From NCBI GenBank assembly GCA_947493335.1, contig CANLQO010000004.1, forward strand, positions 1 to 64,000: a DNA stretch of 64,000 bases, read 5' to 3'. The stretch comes from an uncultured Paracoccaceae bacterium. Its GTDB lineage: Bacteria > Pseudomonadota > Alphaproteobacteria > Rhodobacterales > Rhodobacteraceae. The notes under the pieces were generated by a model. It did no database searches. It was not told the DNA's origin and saw only the letters and a list, made by a program, of their open reading frames with translations. The first letter of the stretch is position 1. Each line of letters opens with the position of its first letter. Made by a program: the position numbers and the translations under genes. This document shows, piece after piece, positions 30,559 through 39,545 of this stretch.

Positions 30559-31861
30559 CGCATTCTTTCGCCTTTCTGCGGTCCGCCTGACAATCGGACT
30601 GCTTTTGGTCTTTGCCATTGTGACAACCGTCGCAGGTGTGGGGACGTATTGGCTGGTGCAACGGGAAATGCGCAGACTGGCCGAGGCAAGGCTGACCACT
30701 CAGGCCGAAGTGGTGATCGCAGCGATTGAGGCTGAAGAAGATATCCCACAGCCGGGTTTCGGCCAGGACATCCTTATCAAAGGTCTGGGCAGCACGACCG
30801 GGACATTTCCGATCGAGCCGCCGGACCGTCCGGACGGTATCTATTATTTTGATGGCCGCGGTCCGGAGTTTCGGTATCTGATCACTCGCCTGGCAAGCGG
30901 CGAGACGCTTTATATTTCCGAGAACGCCGCACGTCAGGATGAAATGCTGGACACGCTGCGCGGTGGCATGCAGGTGTCGCTGCTTGGGATGTTGATCGCA
31001 GGGATCGCAGCCGGATTGCTTTTTGGGACCCGTGGGCAAAGACGTCTGGATTTGATCAGCGCGGGTTTGGCAAAAGTCGCGCAAGGGCAGCTCGGGACCC
31101 GGATCGCATTGCCGGGTCGCGCCGATGATCTCAGCACGCTTGCAGATCGGATCAATGCCACCACAGCGCGGCTTGAACAGGCGATGGAACAGATGCGCGT
31201 TCAGTCTTCAAACATCGCTCATGATCTACGCACGCCGCTGGCAAGGCTTCGGGCGGGCATCGAAACCAGTCTGGTCGAATTGACCGAAAACAATCAGCCG
31301 GTTGATGCCGAGACGCTGGGCGGTGCGCTTGAACAGATTGATCATATTGTCGGGACCTTCAACGCTTTGCTGCGCCTTGCACGCATTGAAAGTGGTGCGG
31401 GACGGGATGCCTTTGTCAGAATTGAACTCGGCCCGTTGGCGGACAAGATTGCCGAAACCTTCGGGCCGGTGATTGAGGATGCCGGGCAGCGTTTGAATGT
31501 CGCGTTGAATGCGCCGGGCGAGATTTACGGCGACCCGGAATTGCTGCTCCAGATGATCGCAAACCTTCTTCAGAACGCAATCCGATATGGATCGCCGGGG
31601 CAAGAGATCGTGTTGTCGGTGGACGTGGCAACGGTGCGGATTACAGATCAGGGGCCGGGCATTCCAAAGGCAGAACGCGACAAGGTGCTGCAACCTCTCT
31701 ATCAACTGGAAAACACGCGTCAGGGCGAAGGGTTTGGCCTTGGGCTGTCCTTGGTCAAGGCGATCAGTGATTTGCATGACGCCGTATTGACGCTGGATGA
31801 GGGTTCCGACGGGCGAGGTTTGTCGGCCCAAGTTCGATTTCCGAAGTTTACAGAAATGTAA
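30539..31861 (+). CDS. Sensor histidine kinase paired with the OmpR-type regulator
   Basis: 440 residues from the ATG at 30539; a GTG at 30530 is an alternative. A first helix at about 15-38, a periplasmic region of about 100 residues and a second helix at about 145-165 are followed by HAMP, HisKA (NIAHDLRTPLARL, His228) and HATPase_c (NLLQNAIRYGS, DQGPGIP, GFGLGLSLVKA). The periplasmic part is short and has no recognised ligand domain; it contains acidic and proline-rich stretches. The last four codons and stop lie inside an operator for the next gene. Confidence 0.92.
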   Translation: MFLNRLSAFFRLSAVRLTIGLLLVFAIVTTVAGVGTYWLVQREMRRLAEARLTTQAEVVIAAIEAEEDIPQPGFGQDILIKGLGSTTGTFPIEPPDRPDGIYYFDGRGPEFRYLITRLASGETLYISENAARQDEMLDTLRGGMQVSLLGMLIAGIAAGLLFGTRGQRRLDLISAGLAKVAQGQLGTRIALPGRADDLSTLADRINATTARLEQAMEQMRVQSSNIAHDLRTPLARLRAGIETSLVELTENNQPVDAETLGGALEQIDHIVGTFNALLRLARIESGAGRDAFVRIELGPLADKIAETFGPVIEDAGQRLNVALNAPGEIYGDPELLLQMIANLLQNAIRYGSPGQEIVLSVDVATVRITDQGPGIPKAERDKVLQPLYQLENTRQGEGFGLGLSLVKAISDLHDAVLTLDEGSDGRGLSAQVRFPKFTEM

Positions 31862-31900
31862 GCCAGCCGTCAGGACAGGGTGAGGCACCGTCCATATTTG
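31847..31900 (+). promoter_or_regulatory. Operator/promoter module 2, embedded in the kinase stop
   Basis: TTTACAGAAATGTAAG (31847-31862) repeats the operator at 28483-28498 with only two changes in the spacer. The -10-like TATTTG (31895-31900) begins 33 bases after the operator, exactly as in module 1. The next start codon is 70 bases after the operator, against 68 in module 1. The kinase ends Phe-Thr-Glu-Met-stop within the operator itself. Confidence 0.68.
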
Positions 31901-31931
31901 TTCTTCATCACAACTGAATGAGGAAATTCAA

Positions 31932-32135
31932 ATGGACCGACTGAAATCTGTAAGCCTGACCGTGATTGGCTTTGTGATCGCAACCGCTGCCTTGGGGCTT
32001 TTCGCCTCGGTCGGGCTGGCTGTGCTGGGGGCGATGTTCACCTTCGGGGCCCTGGTGGCCACGGCCGCCGGGATCGCCGCCTTTTTGGCGCCGAAGCCTG
32101 CGGAGGGCAGTCAGCCTGCCGAGGCCGCAACCTAG
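31932..32135 (+). CDS. Small membrane protein of the two-component locus
   Basis: 67 residues with a good ribosome site (GAGGAAA). Two hydrophobic helices (about 8-28 and 32-53) are joined by a short glycine turn; the C-terminal tail is Pro/Glu/Ala-rich. No family is recognised. It has its own promoter carrying the same operator as the flavocytochrome gene, so it is probably co-induced by the adjacent two-component system. A role as a regulatory or envelope-stress microprotein is possible but not shown. Confidence 0.75.
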   Translation: MDRLKSVSLTVIGFVIATAALGLFASVGLAVLGAMFTFGALVATAAGIAAFLAPKPAEGSQPAEAAT

Positions 32136-32158
32136 GCAATCCTGGCCCCGAACGAAAA

Positions 32159-32184
32159 AGGCGGCTCCGCATCCGGAGCCGCCT
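32159..32184. terminator. Bidirectional terminator between the small protein gene and rplA
   Basis: AGGCGGCTCCG (32159-32169) pairs with CGGAGCCGCCT (32174-32184) around CATC. An A-run (32155-32159) gives a U-tract for leftward rplKA transcripts, which end at 32210. The rightward side has TTCCTGTTT. Confidence 0.88.
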
Positions 32185-32209
32185 TTCCTGTTTCCCGATA
32201 AGGGAAGAC

Positions 32210-32908
32210 TTAGTTGCCGGTGGCGTTGGCAATATCCAAAGACACGCCCGGACCCATGGTTGAGGTCAAAGCGATCTTTTTCATGTATGTGCCTTTGGCG
32301 CCCGAAGGTTTTGCCTTTTGCACAGCGTCCACGAAAGCCAGAACGTTCTGTTCGATCTGCTCGGCCGAGAATGACGCCTTGCCGATACCTGCGTGTACAA
32401 CACCGGCCTTTTCGGCCTTGAACTGGACCTGACCGCCCTTGGCGTCAGCCACGGCTTGCGCCACGTCCATGGTCACGGTGCCGACGCGCGGGTTTGGCAT
32501 CAGGTTGCGTGGGCCAAGAACTTTGCCCAGACGACCAACAACACCCATCATGTCGGGTGTGGCGATGCAGCGGTCAAAGTCGATGGTGCCGCCCTGGACG
32601 GTTTCCATCAGATCCTCGGCACCGACGATGTCAGCGCCTGCGGCTTTTGCTTCTTCGGCCTTGTCGCCTTTTGCAAAGACAGCCACGCGGACGGTTTTGC
32701 CTGTGCCGTTGGGCAGGCTGACAGTGCCACGGACCATCTGGTCGGCGTGACGGGGGTCAACACCCAGAACGAGACTGATTTCGATGGTCTCGTCGAACTT
32801 CGCTTTCGCGTTGTCTTTCACGAGGCTGACGGCCTCTGCGACGGTGACGTTTTCCTTGCCTGCGAAAGCTTCGCGGGCTGCGGTTGTGCGCTTACCAAGT
32901 TTTGCCAT
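32210..32908 (-). CDS. rplA: 50S ribosomal protein L1
   Basis: 232 residues, normal for L1. L1 forms the mobile stalk beside the exit site and releases deacylated tRNA; in many bacteria it also represses its own operon. Visible L1 features are [39 protein letters not shown] and [17 protein letters not shown]. One base separates it from rplK, so the two are co-translated. Confidence 0.98.
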   Translation of the reverse strand: MAKLGKRTTAAREAFAGKENVTVAEAVSLVKDNAKAKFDETIEISLVLGVDPRHADQMVRGTVSLPNGTGKTVRVAVFAKGDKAEEAKAAGADIVGAEDLMETVQGGTIDFDRCIATPDMMGVVGRLGKVLGPRNLMPNPRVGTVTMDVAQAVADAKGGQVQFKAEKAGVVHAGIGKASFSAEQIEQNVLAFVDAVQKAKPSGAKGTYMKKIALTSTMGPGVSLDIANATGN

Positions 32909-32909
32909 C

Positions 32910-33335
32910 TTACTTTACCTCGATGCCCATGGAACGGGCAGAGCCCGCAATGATCAGCATTGCGCCGTCGATATCGTTGGCGTTGAGGTCTTTCATCTTG
33001 GCTTCGGCGATTTCACGCACCTGCTTGCCGGTGATGGACCCTGCCACGGATTTGCCCGGCTCTTTCGAACCCGACTTCAGCTTGGCGGCCTTTTTGATGT
33101 AGTAGGACGCAGGTGGCGTCTTGATTTCCATCGTGAAAGACTTGTCCTGATAGTAGGTGATCACGGTCGGGCAAGGTGCGCCCGGTTCCATGTCAGCCGA
33201 CTTGGCGTTGAACGCCTTGCAGAATTCCATGATGTTGATGCCGCGCTGACCCAGTGCAGGACCAACAGGCGGGCTTGGGTTTGCCTGACCGGCAGGCACC
33301 TGAAGTTTCAGGGTGCCCATAACTTTCTTGGCCAT
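32910..33335 (-). CDS. rplK: 50S ribosomal protein L11
   Basis: 141 residues from the ATG at 33335 ([20 protein letters not shown]); AAGGAG lies upstream. An open frame extends 49 codons further but is not supported. L11 with its rRNA site forms the GTPase-associated centre and is needed for RelA activation. The proline-rich [19 protein letters not shown] segment is intact. It is the first gene of the rplKA unit. Confidence 0.98.
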   Translation of the reverse strand: MAKKVMGTLKLQVPAGQANPSPPVGPALGQRGINIMEFCKAFNAKSADMEPGAPCPTVITYYQDKSFTMEIKTPPASYYIKKAAKLKSGSKEPGKSVAGSITGKQVREIAEAKMKDLNANDIDGAMLIIAGSARSMGIEVK

Positions 33336-33459
33336 TGGCCATCTCCTTTTCCAACGCCCCTTGGTCGCGACCGCAGGGCTTTTCGTTGTGTGGTCCGGGT
33401 TGCCGCACGCGTGCGCCGCGCCTCCCACATGGTCGCCAGACTCAATTGGCGATGGCGGC

Positions 33460-33488
33460 GGATACAATGGCCTCGGAAACATTGCAAG
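33460..33488 (-). promoter_or_regulatory. Candidate rplKA promoter
   Basis: On the minus strand CTTGCA (33483-33488) and GTATCC (33460-33465) are 17 bases apart. The -35 is good by alphaproteobacterial standards and the -10 is weak. The start would be about 118 bases before rplK. Confidence 0.4.
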
Positions 33489-33541
33489 ACAAATGACCGC
33501 AAGCTTCGCTGCCCGCGCCGCGAGGTTTCAAGCGCAAAGCA

Positions 33542-33568
33542 AAAGGCGGCACCAGAGATGCCGCCTTT
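33542..33568 (-). terminator. Terminator after the acyl-CoA synthetase gene
   Basis: AAAGGCGGCA (33542-33551) and TGCCGCCTTT (33559-33568) form a perfect 10-base-pair stem with a 7-base loop. On the minus strand it is followed by TGCTTTG. It lies 36 bases after the stop codon at 33604. Confidence 0.8.
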
Positions 33569-33603
33569 GGTTCATGGCCGGGTTCACGTCAAGGCTGGCC
33601 GGA

Positions 33604-35502
33604 TCAGGCCGCCATGTCCCATGCGTTCGCAAAGTTGGACAGGACTTTCTTGACCGCGGCTTCATCCGCATCGCCCGCGATATGCGCCACAAGCCCACGT
33701 TTCTTGTCTTCACTCACGCTGTCCACATGGGCCGCGACCCCTGCCTTTTCGAGCGCCTCGTTAAAGACACGCGTGATTGCGGACTTTCGCAGGTCAGGCT
33801 TAAAGACCTTGCCCACGGCGGTTTTTGGCAATTCCGCCAGAATTTCGAGGTGTTTGGGGTGTGCGGCACGTTCGTGAATCTTGTCCTTGGCGTAGGTCAT
33901 CAATTCGTCGGTCGTGACGGTCGCGCCCTCAACCAGCTCAACAAAGGCGCATGGAATTTCGCCTGCGTGTGCATCTGGTTGGCCGATGGCACCAGCAAAC
34001 GCGACGGCCGGATGGCCTGCCAATGCCTCTTCGATTTCGGCGGGGTCAATGTTGTGACCGCCCCGGATAATCAGATCCTTTGCGCGCCCCGTGATCCAGA
34101 GATAGCCATCCGCGTCGATGCGCCCCAGATCGCCTGTGCGCAAGAACTGGTGTGGCGGGTGCAGCGGGCTGTCTTCGCCGGGGTAGAAGAGGTCCTTGTT
34201 CTTGGCGGCCTCGGTATAGGTCTTGCCGTCGTAGACACCCGGAGAACTGACGCAAATCTCGCCGATCTGATCGGTGCCGACATCGGTTTGGGTTGCAACA
34301 TCAACGATGCGGACCTGCGTGTAAGGGAAAGGAATGCCGATGGACCCAACCTTTTTCTCGCCATCAGGCGGGTTGATCGACACAAGGCAGGTCGCTTCGG
34401 TCAGGCCATAGCCTTCGCAGATGTTCACGCCTGCGGCCTCTTCAAACCGGCGGTAAAGTTCCAGCGGCAGAGGGGCCGAGCCACAGAACGCCAGTTTCAG
34501 CGAAGAGATATCGGCGTTCACCGGGCGCTGCATCAGCGCTGACATCGCCGTTGGCACGGTGATCATAAAGGTGACCTTGTGGCGTTCGATCAGCTTCCAG
34601 AAGTTATCGAACACACCATCGCCGCGGTAACCTTGCGGCGTTGGGAAAACGATTTGGGCGCCAGAGGCCAGGGATGCGCCCAGCGACACAATGGCGGCGA
34701 AGACGTGGAACATCGGCAGCGGACAAATCTGGACATCCTGTTCGGTGAACAAGAGCCGCGCACCCAGCCACGCGTTATAGACAATGCCGGAATAGCGGTG
34801 CTGCGCAACCTTTGGCATGCCGGTGGTGCCACCCGTGTGGAAATAGGCGGCAACCCGGTCTTCGGCGCTGTCGGCAAAGGCCAGCGTTTTGGGTTGCTTG
34901 TCCATCTCGGCGCGGAAGTTCAGCACCTTGGCCGCATGGCTGACAGGGTTCTTGGGACGGATCAGTGGCACGATCAGCTTTTTGACCCCGGTCAGATAGC
35001 GGTGCAGATCAACCTCGAGCACGGTTTCAACGTTGGGGGCCAATTTGACGGCTTCCGCTGCCTTTTGTGCGAGGTCGGTTTTCGGGAAAGCCCGCAAGGT
35101 CACCAGGACCTTGGCATTGGTTTCGCGCAGGATGGCGCCAATCTGCTCTGGTTCGAGCAGCGGGTTGATCGGGTTGACGATGCCGGCGATCTGTCCGCCC
35201 AGATAGGTCAGCACGGATTCATTCGCGTTAGGAAGCATGTAGGCCACAACGTCGTTTTCGCCCACGCCCAGATTGCGGAACATGTTGGCTGCTTGCGTGG
35301 CCTGATCCCGCAATTCGTTCCACGACAGGGTTTCACAAGGGTCGGTGGGGCCTGATTGCAACTGAAATGACAGCGCATTGCGCGGGCCATGCGCATCGGC
35401 GGTACGACTGAGGAGTTCAAATGTCGTGGTCGGCAGATCACGAGCCTCCCACGCGCTTTCGGCCTCGATTGCATTGCGGTCAGCCATATTGGCGTAGGAC
35501 AT
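33604..35502 (-). CDS. Acyl-CoA synthetase (AMP-forming)
   Basis: 632 residues from the ATG at 35502 (GGGGAGGA upstream). ANL-superfamily motifs are complete: HTGGTTGMPKVAQH (P-loop) at about 220, YGLTEATC at about 385, RTGDLGRIDADGYLWITGRA near 490, DLIIRGGHNIDPAEIE, and the C-terminal KTAVGKVFKPDL with the catalytic lysine. It activates a carboxylic acid as the AMP ester and transfers it to CoA. Length and the MADRNAIEAESAWEARD start fit roseobacter fatty-acyl-CoA synthases; chain length is not known. It is monocistronic with its own terminator. Confidence 0.93.
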   Translation of the reverse strand: MSYANMADRNAIEAESAWEARDLPTTTFELLSRTADAHGPRNALSFQLQSGPTDPCETLSWNELRDQATQAANMFRNLGVGENDVVAYMLPNANESVLTYLGGQIAGIVNPINPLLEPEQIGAILRETNAKVLVTLRAFPKTDLAQKAAEAVKLAPNVETVLEVDLHRYLTGVKKLIVPLIRPKNPVSHAAKVLNFRAEMDKQPKTLAFADSAEDRVAAYFHTGGTTGMPKVAQHRYSGIVYNAWLGARLLFTEQDVQICPLPMFHVFAAIVSLGASLASGAQIVFPTPQGYRGDGVFDNFWKLIERHKVTFMITVPTAMSALMQRPVNADISSLKLAFCGSAPLPLELYRRFEEAAGVNICEGYGLTEATCLVSINPPDGEKKVGSIGIPFPYTQVRIVDVATQTDVGTDQIGEICVSSPGVYDGKTYTEAAKNKDLFYPGEDSPLHPPHQFLRTGDLGRIDADGYLWITGRAKDLIIRGGHNIDPAEIEEALAGHPAVAFAGAIGQPDAHAGEIPCAFVELVEGATVTTDELMTYAKDKIHERAAHPKHLEILAELPKTAVGKVFKPDLRKSAITRVFNEALEKAGVAAHVDSVSEDKKRGLVAHIAGDADEAAVKKVLSNFANAWDMAA

Positions 35503-35629
35503 GCCTATTCCTCCCCTAATCTTCTGTTCTTGATTTTGCGCTGGCCGGGGCCGCGCATCTCTCCCTTGGCGTCACGATGCGAAAAAGGCGGGGTTTGCGC
35601 AAGTCTGATGGATGGTTTGCGACGACACG

Positions 35630-36346
35630 TCATTGTCCCCAATGGGCTTGTAACGTAGCGGAAAATGCCTGCGGCTCTTCATAAACCGCCCAATGCCCGC
35701 CGGGATTGACCCGCAGCGGCGCGCCGGTGGCCTTGCAAAGCGTTTCGCACACGCGTTGCGGCACAAAGGGATCGCTTTCGGCCGCAATGACCATGCCCCG
35801 TGCCGGAAGTCCCGACAGATCGGTGCCCCAGTCCGGCCCGATGTCGATGGCAGAGCGGTAAAGCCGCAGGATGCTGCGTTTCATATGCGTATTGATATGC
35901 GGCAGTTCGGTTTCAATCAGGGCAGATGGCATGCCCGCCCGCTGCAAGAGTTTGCGGGCCCGATCACCGCGCAACAGCATCATCGCCAATTCTCCTTTCC
36001 ACCGGCTCTGCCAGAGCCGCGCAAGCCGATGCCACTTGAGGTTGGGATAAAGTGATGCATTCAGCACGGCCCAGGACGAAATCAGATCTGGGCGCAGATG
36101 CGCGACCCGCAAGGTCAGCAGCCCGCCCCAATCATGGCCCACGATATCCACCGGCTGACCGATCGCCTCAATTTGCGCGATCACCCAATCGGCATATGCG
36201 TTCATATGGCCATCAAATCCGGCGGGTGGCATCGTGCCAAAGCCGGGCAAAGACAGGGCACGACAATCCCCCTGCCCCAGTGTTGCGATCAACGGGTCCC
36301 AAAGTCGGCGGGTGTCGGGCACGCCATGTACAAAAATCACGGTCAT
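35630..36346 (-). CDS. Alpha/beta hydrolase with Asp nucleophile
   Basis: 238 residues. The HGVPDTRRLW segment at 7-16 forms the oxyanion-hole loop. The nucleophile elbow GHDWGG puts an aspartate at 72 in place of the serine of esterases, as in epoxide hydrolases and haloalkane dehalogenases. A late histidine in GGHWAVYEEPQAF completes the likely triad. The acid residue is probably in AAESDPFVPQ. No signal peptide. It lies 20 bases upstream of nothing obvious and 20 bases after the ABC exporter gene on the same strand. The substrate is unknown. Confidence 0.85.
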   Translation of the reverse strand: MTVIFVHGVPDTRRLWDPLIATLGQGDCRALSLPGFGTMPPAGFDGHMNAYADWVIAQIEAIGQPVDIVGHDWGGLLTLRVAHLRPDLISSWAVLNASLYPNLKWHRLARLWQSRWKGELAMMLLRGDRARKLLQRAGMPSALIETELPHINTHMKRSILRLYRSAIDIGPDWGTDLSGLPARGMVIAAESDPFVPQRVCETLCKATGAPLRVNPGGHWAVYEEPQAFSATLQAHWGQ

Positions 36347-36366
36347 GCCCCACTATGGGACAAAGG

Positions 36367-38160
36367 TCACTCTGCCGCCAGACCGGCGGTGAATTGCAAC
36401 CGCGCAAGCCGCGCGTAAAGCCCGCCCTGGGCCACAAGTTCGTCATGGGTGCCAGTGGCAACGATCTGACCCGCTTCAAACACGATGATCCGATCAGCCT
36501 TTTTGACTGTCGCAAGGCGGTGGGCCACGATCAGCGTTGTGCGGTTTTCGGCCAAAGCCTCGACCGCTTTTTGCACCGCCGCCTCGGATTCCGCGTCAAG
36601 GGCTGACGTCGCCTCGTCCAGCAACAGCACAGGTGCGTCGCGTAGGATCGCGCGCGCAATCGCAATGCGCTGTTTCTGACCACCCGACAGCATAACGCCC
36701 CTTTCGCCGACATCACTGTCGTAGCTGTCCGGCAGCGCCATGAGGAAGTCATGGGCGGCAGCAGCCTTGGCTGCGGCTTCAACCTCTGCATCAGACGCAT
36801 CGGGGCGACCAAAGCGAATGTTTTCGCGTGCCGTGTCGGCAAAGATCACCGGGTCTTGCGGCACGAGGGCGACGTGTTTACGGAATGCGGCGCGGTCAAG
36901 CGTTTTGAGGTCATGCCCATCCAACCGGATCGATCCCGACTGTGGATCATAGAACCGCAGCAAGAGCTGGATGATCGTCGTCTTTCCCGCACCTGACGGG
37001 CCAACAAGGGCAACCGTTTCACCAGGCTTTACATCCAATGAAACGCCATCAAGTGCTGCAATTGAGGGGCGCGCGGGATATGAAAACTTGACGTTCTCAA
37101 AGGCAATTGCACCTTTGACCTTGGCAGGTAACGTGTCTGCCGTGGCAGGGTCCTGCACACTGTCTTTGGCACTCAAGAGTTCAACGAGCCGTTCAGTCGC
37201 ACCTGCGGCGCGCTGCAACTCTCCCCAAATCTCGGTCAATGCCGCGACAGCCCCGGCAACCATCACGGTATAGATCAGGAATTGCACCAGCTCGCCGACG
37301 GTAATGGCCCCATCGCGAACGTCATTCGCGCCCATCCAGAGAAAGCCGACAACGCCCGAAAAGGCAATGAAGATCACAATGGCGGTCAGCACGGCCCGCG
37401 TCGCGATACGGCGGCGTGCGGCCGAAAAAGACTTTTCCGTCACATCGGCAAACTTGCCCCGGCTCAGCGCCTCGTGAGTGAATGCCTGCACGGTTTGTGC
37501 CGACAAAAGCTGCTCTGATGCGTCGCCGGAAGAGGCCGCAATCCAGTCCTGATTTTCCTTTGAAAGCGCGCGAACGCGGCGGCCCAGAACGATGATTGGC
37601 AGCAGAATGACCGGGATCGGCCACAAGACAAGCAGCGACATCTTAACCGAAGTGAACAGCATCAGCCCAATGCCGCCGATCAGGATCAAGACATTGCGCA
37701 ACGCGACCGAAACGGACGATCCGATGACGGACAGGATCAGCGTCGTGTCGGTGGTGATCCGGCTCAGGACCTCACCGGTCATGATCTTTTCGTAAAACGC
37801 GGGGCTCATCCCGATCATGCGATCAAAGACGGCGACTCGGATATCAGCAACAACCCGCTCGCCCAGGCGGGTGACAAGGTAATAGCGCAGCGCCGTCCCT
37901 ACCGCGAGCAACGCGGCAATGCCGATGGCTGCCAGAAAGTAGCTTTGCAGCAAATCCAGCTGATCTGAATTGAAGTTGTCGACTACCCGGCGCACGGCAA
38001 GCGGCAAGATCAGGCTGATCATTGCGGTCAGAACCAGCGCAAACCCGGCCAGAAGCAGCATCGGCTTGTAAGGCGACATGAAGGGCCAAAGCGCCTGCAA
38101 AGCGCCAATGTCCTTGGATGCGGCGCGCTCGGCTTCCTGTACTTTGGGGGTCTCGGCCAT
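36367..38160 (-). CDS. ABC exporter, fused membrane and ATPase domains
   Basis: 597 residues. Six membrane helices in about residues 20-310 (ABC type 1 fold) are followed by an ATPase domain with Walker A GPSGAGKTT, Q-loop, signature LSGGQKQR, Walker B VLLLDEATSALD and the H-loop VAHRL. It works as a homo- or heterodimer in the inner membrane, like MsbA/LmrA-type lipid or drug exporters. Substrate unknown. It lies just downstream of tRNA-Gly on the same strand and 20 bases before the alpha/beta hydrolase gene. Confidence 0.93.
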   Translation of the reverse strand: MAETPKVQEAERAASKDIGALQALWPFMSPYKPMLLLAGFALVLTAMISLILPLAVRRVVDNFNSDQLDLLQSYFLAAIGIAALLAVGTALRYYLVTRLGERVVADIRVAVFDRMIGMSPAFYEKIMTGEVLSRITTDTTLILSVIGSSVSVALRNVLILIGGIGLMLFTSVKMSLLVLWPIPVILLPIIVLGRRVRALSKENQDWIAASSGDASEQLLSAQTVQAFTHEALSRGKFADVTEKSFSAARRRIATRAVLTAIVIFIAFSGVVGFLWMGANDVRDGAITVGELVQFLIYTVMVAGAVAALTEIWGELQRAAGATERLVELLSAKDSVQDPATADTLPAKVKGAIAFENVKFSYPARPSIAALDGVSLDVKPGETVALVGPSGAGKTTIIQLLLRFYDPQSGSIRLDGHDLKTLDRAAFRKHVALVPQDPVIFADTARENIRFGRPDASDAEVEAAAKAAAAHDFLMALPDSYDSDVGERGVMLSGGQKQRIAIARAILRDAPVLLLDEATSALDAESEAAVQKAVEALAENRTTLIVAHRLATVKKADRIIVFEAGQIVATGTHDELVAQGGLYARLARLQFTAGLAAE

Positions 38161-38229
38161 TTGACTTGTCCTTCACGCGTCGCTTGAGGTCACATAAAAC
38201 CGACGGTGGCCCTGAACAAGATGTGAGAT

Positions 38230-38303
38230 TGGAGCGGGCGACGGGAATCGAACCCGTATCATCAGCTTGGAAGGCTGAGGTCTTACCATTACACAACGCC
38301 CGC
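38230..38303 (-). tRNA. tRNA-Gly (anticodon TCC)
   Basis: 74 bases on the minus strand. The 7-base acceptor stem GCGGGCG/CGCCCGC is perfect, the D-arm follows, the anticodon arm TCAGC-CTTCCAA-GCTGA reads TCC, and the T-arm contains GGTTCGATTCC. The discriminator is T and CCA is encoded at 38230-38232. It reads GGA (and GGG by wobble) codons. Confidence 0.96.
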
Positions 38304-38614
38304 GCTTGATGAGGTGCTTATGCCAATGGATTTGGTTGGTCAAGAAGCGAGCGCCGCGGGTGAACCGCAGGCCGTCAATTCGATGGATTCCATATGGGGC
38401 ACTTGGTACAAAAGCCCGAATTTCAGCGGGAATGCGCGCTGTCAGCAGGCAGGCCGCAGCCCTGAACACCGCCAATCTGACGTGTCGTCTGTGACTAGCA
38501 TTTTTTGCCTGATGTGAAAAAAAGTTTCCTTAGAGTTGAGCGTAAAAATGTTTGGTGCTAGCGTCGGATTCGCAGGCCGTCTGGATGGCGGGGGGGTTTT
38601 CAGGGACATTTGAC
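38304..38614. other. Gene-free region before mgsA
   Basis: 311 bases between tRNA-Gly and the mgsA start. No supported gene. Positions 38498-38560 are unusually AT-rich (runs of T and A) and lie 55-115 bases before mgsA, so the mgsABC promoter is probably here; TTGAGC near 38536 is a possible -35, but no good -10 follows. Confidence 0.5.
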
Positions 38615-39544
38615 ATGTGTGGAATTGTTGGGCTTTTCCTTAAGGACAAATCGCTTGAGCCGCAGCTGGGCGAGATGTTGACGGCGATGCTGATCACGAT
38701 GACGGATCGGGGTCCGGACAGTGCGGGCATTGCGATTTACGGTGCGGAATCAAAAGGCAAGACCAAGTTGACGGTGCAGTCTGACGACCCGCAGGCAGCC
38801 TTTGCGGGTCTGGAGCAGGCGCTGGGTCAGGCGCTGGGGGTGCAGGTTGGCATGGAGGTGGTCAGCACCCATGCGGTGCTGACGCTGCCGGCCGGGATGA
38901 CCCAGGCGGCGCGGGCAGCGCTGGCGGAGATCAATGCCGGCATCCGGGTGATGAGCCGGGGTGACACGCTGGAAATCTACAAGGAGGTGGGATTGCCCAA
39001 GGATGTGGCCGAACGCTTTGCGATTGAGCAAATGTCGGGCAGCCACGGGATCGGGCACACCCGCATGGCCACCGAATCGGCGGTGACCACGATGGGGGCG
39101 CATCCGTTCAACACCGGCGACGATCAGTGCCTTGTGCACAACGGGTCGCTGTCCAATCACAACAGCCTGCGCCGCAAGCTGCGCCGCGAGGGCATTCATA
39201 TCGAGACCGAGAATGACACCGAGGTGGGTGCCGCCTATCTGACCTGGCGGATGCAGAACGGGGCCACGCTGGGCGAGGCGCTGCAGTCGAGCCTGGATGA
39301 TCTGGACGGGTTCTTTACCTTTGTGGTCGGCACCAAGGACGGCTTTGGCGTGGTGCGCGATCCGATCGCCTGCAAGCCTGCGGTGATGGCCGAGACCGAT
39401 CAATACGTGGCCTTTGGCAGCGAGTACCGCGCCCTGGTGGATCTGCCGGGCATCGAAAGCGCCCGGGTCTGGGAGCCTGAGCCTGCGACGGTTTACTTCT
39501 GGAGCCACAACGCCGCCCCGACCACCACTGAAAAGGCCGCCTGA
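38615..39544 (+). CDS. mgsA: N-methylglutamate synthase subunit A, glutamine amidotransferase domain
   Basis: 309 residues from the ATG at 38615, which places the catalytic cysteine at position 2 (MCGIVGLF) as required for a class II (Ntn) amidotransferase; the frame stays open 21 codons upstream. Further motifs are GIGHTRMATES and HNGSLSNHNSLR. GlxB/MgsA-type subunits act with two glutamate-synthase-like subunits to make N-methylglutamate from gamma-glutamylmethylamide or methylamine and glutamate. mgsB starts 1 base after its stop. The identification as mgs rather than glx rests on the adjacent gmaS and the amine genes. Confidence 0.85.
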   Translation: MCGIVGLFLKDKSLEPQLGEMLTAMLITMTDRGPDSAGIAIYGAESKGKTKLTVQSDDPQAAFAGLEQALGQALGVQVGMEVVSTHAVLTLPAGMTQAARAALAEINAGIRVMSRGDTLEIYKEVGLPKDVAERFAIEQMSGSHGIGHTRMATESAVTTMGAHPFNTGDDQCLVHNGSLSNHNSLRRKLRREGIHIETENDTEVGAAYLTWRMQNGATLGEALQSSLDDLDGFFTFVVGTKDGFGVVRDPIACKPAVMAETDQYVAFGSEYRALVDLPGIESARVWEPEPATVYFWSHNAAPTTTEKAA

Positions 39545-39545
39545 G

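Noticed and set aside
38230-38303. tRNA-Gly as the attachment site for the amine/repABC region to its right
   Set aside because: Integrases normally use the 3' part of a tRNA, which here points left, toward the ABC exporter. No integrase gene and no second copy of the tRNA 3' end were noticed.
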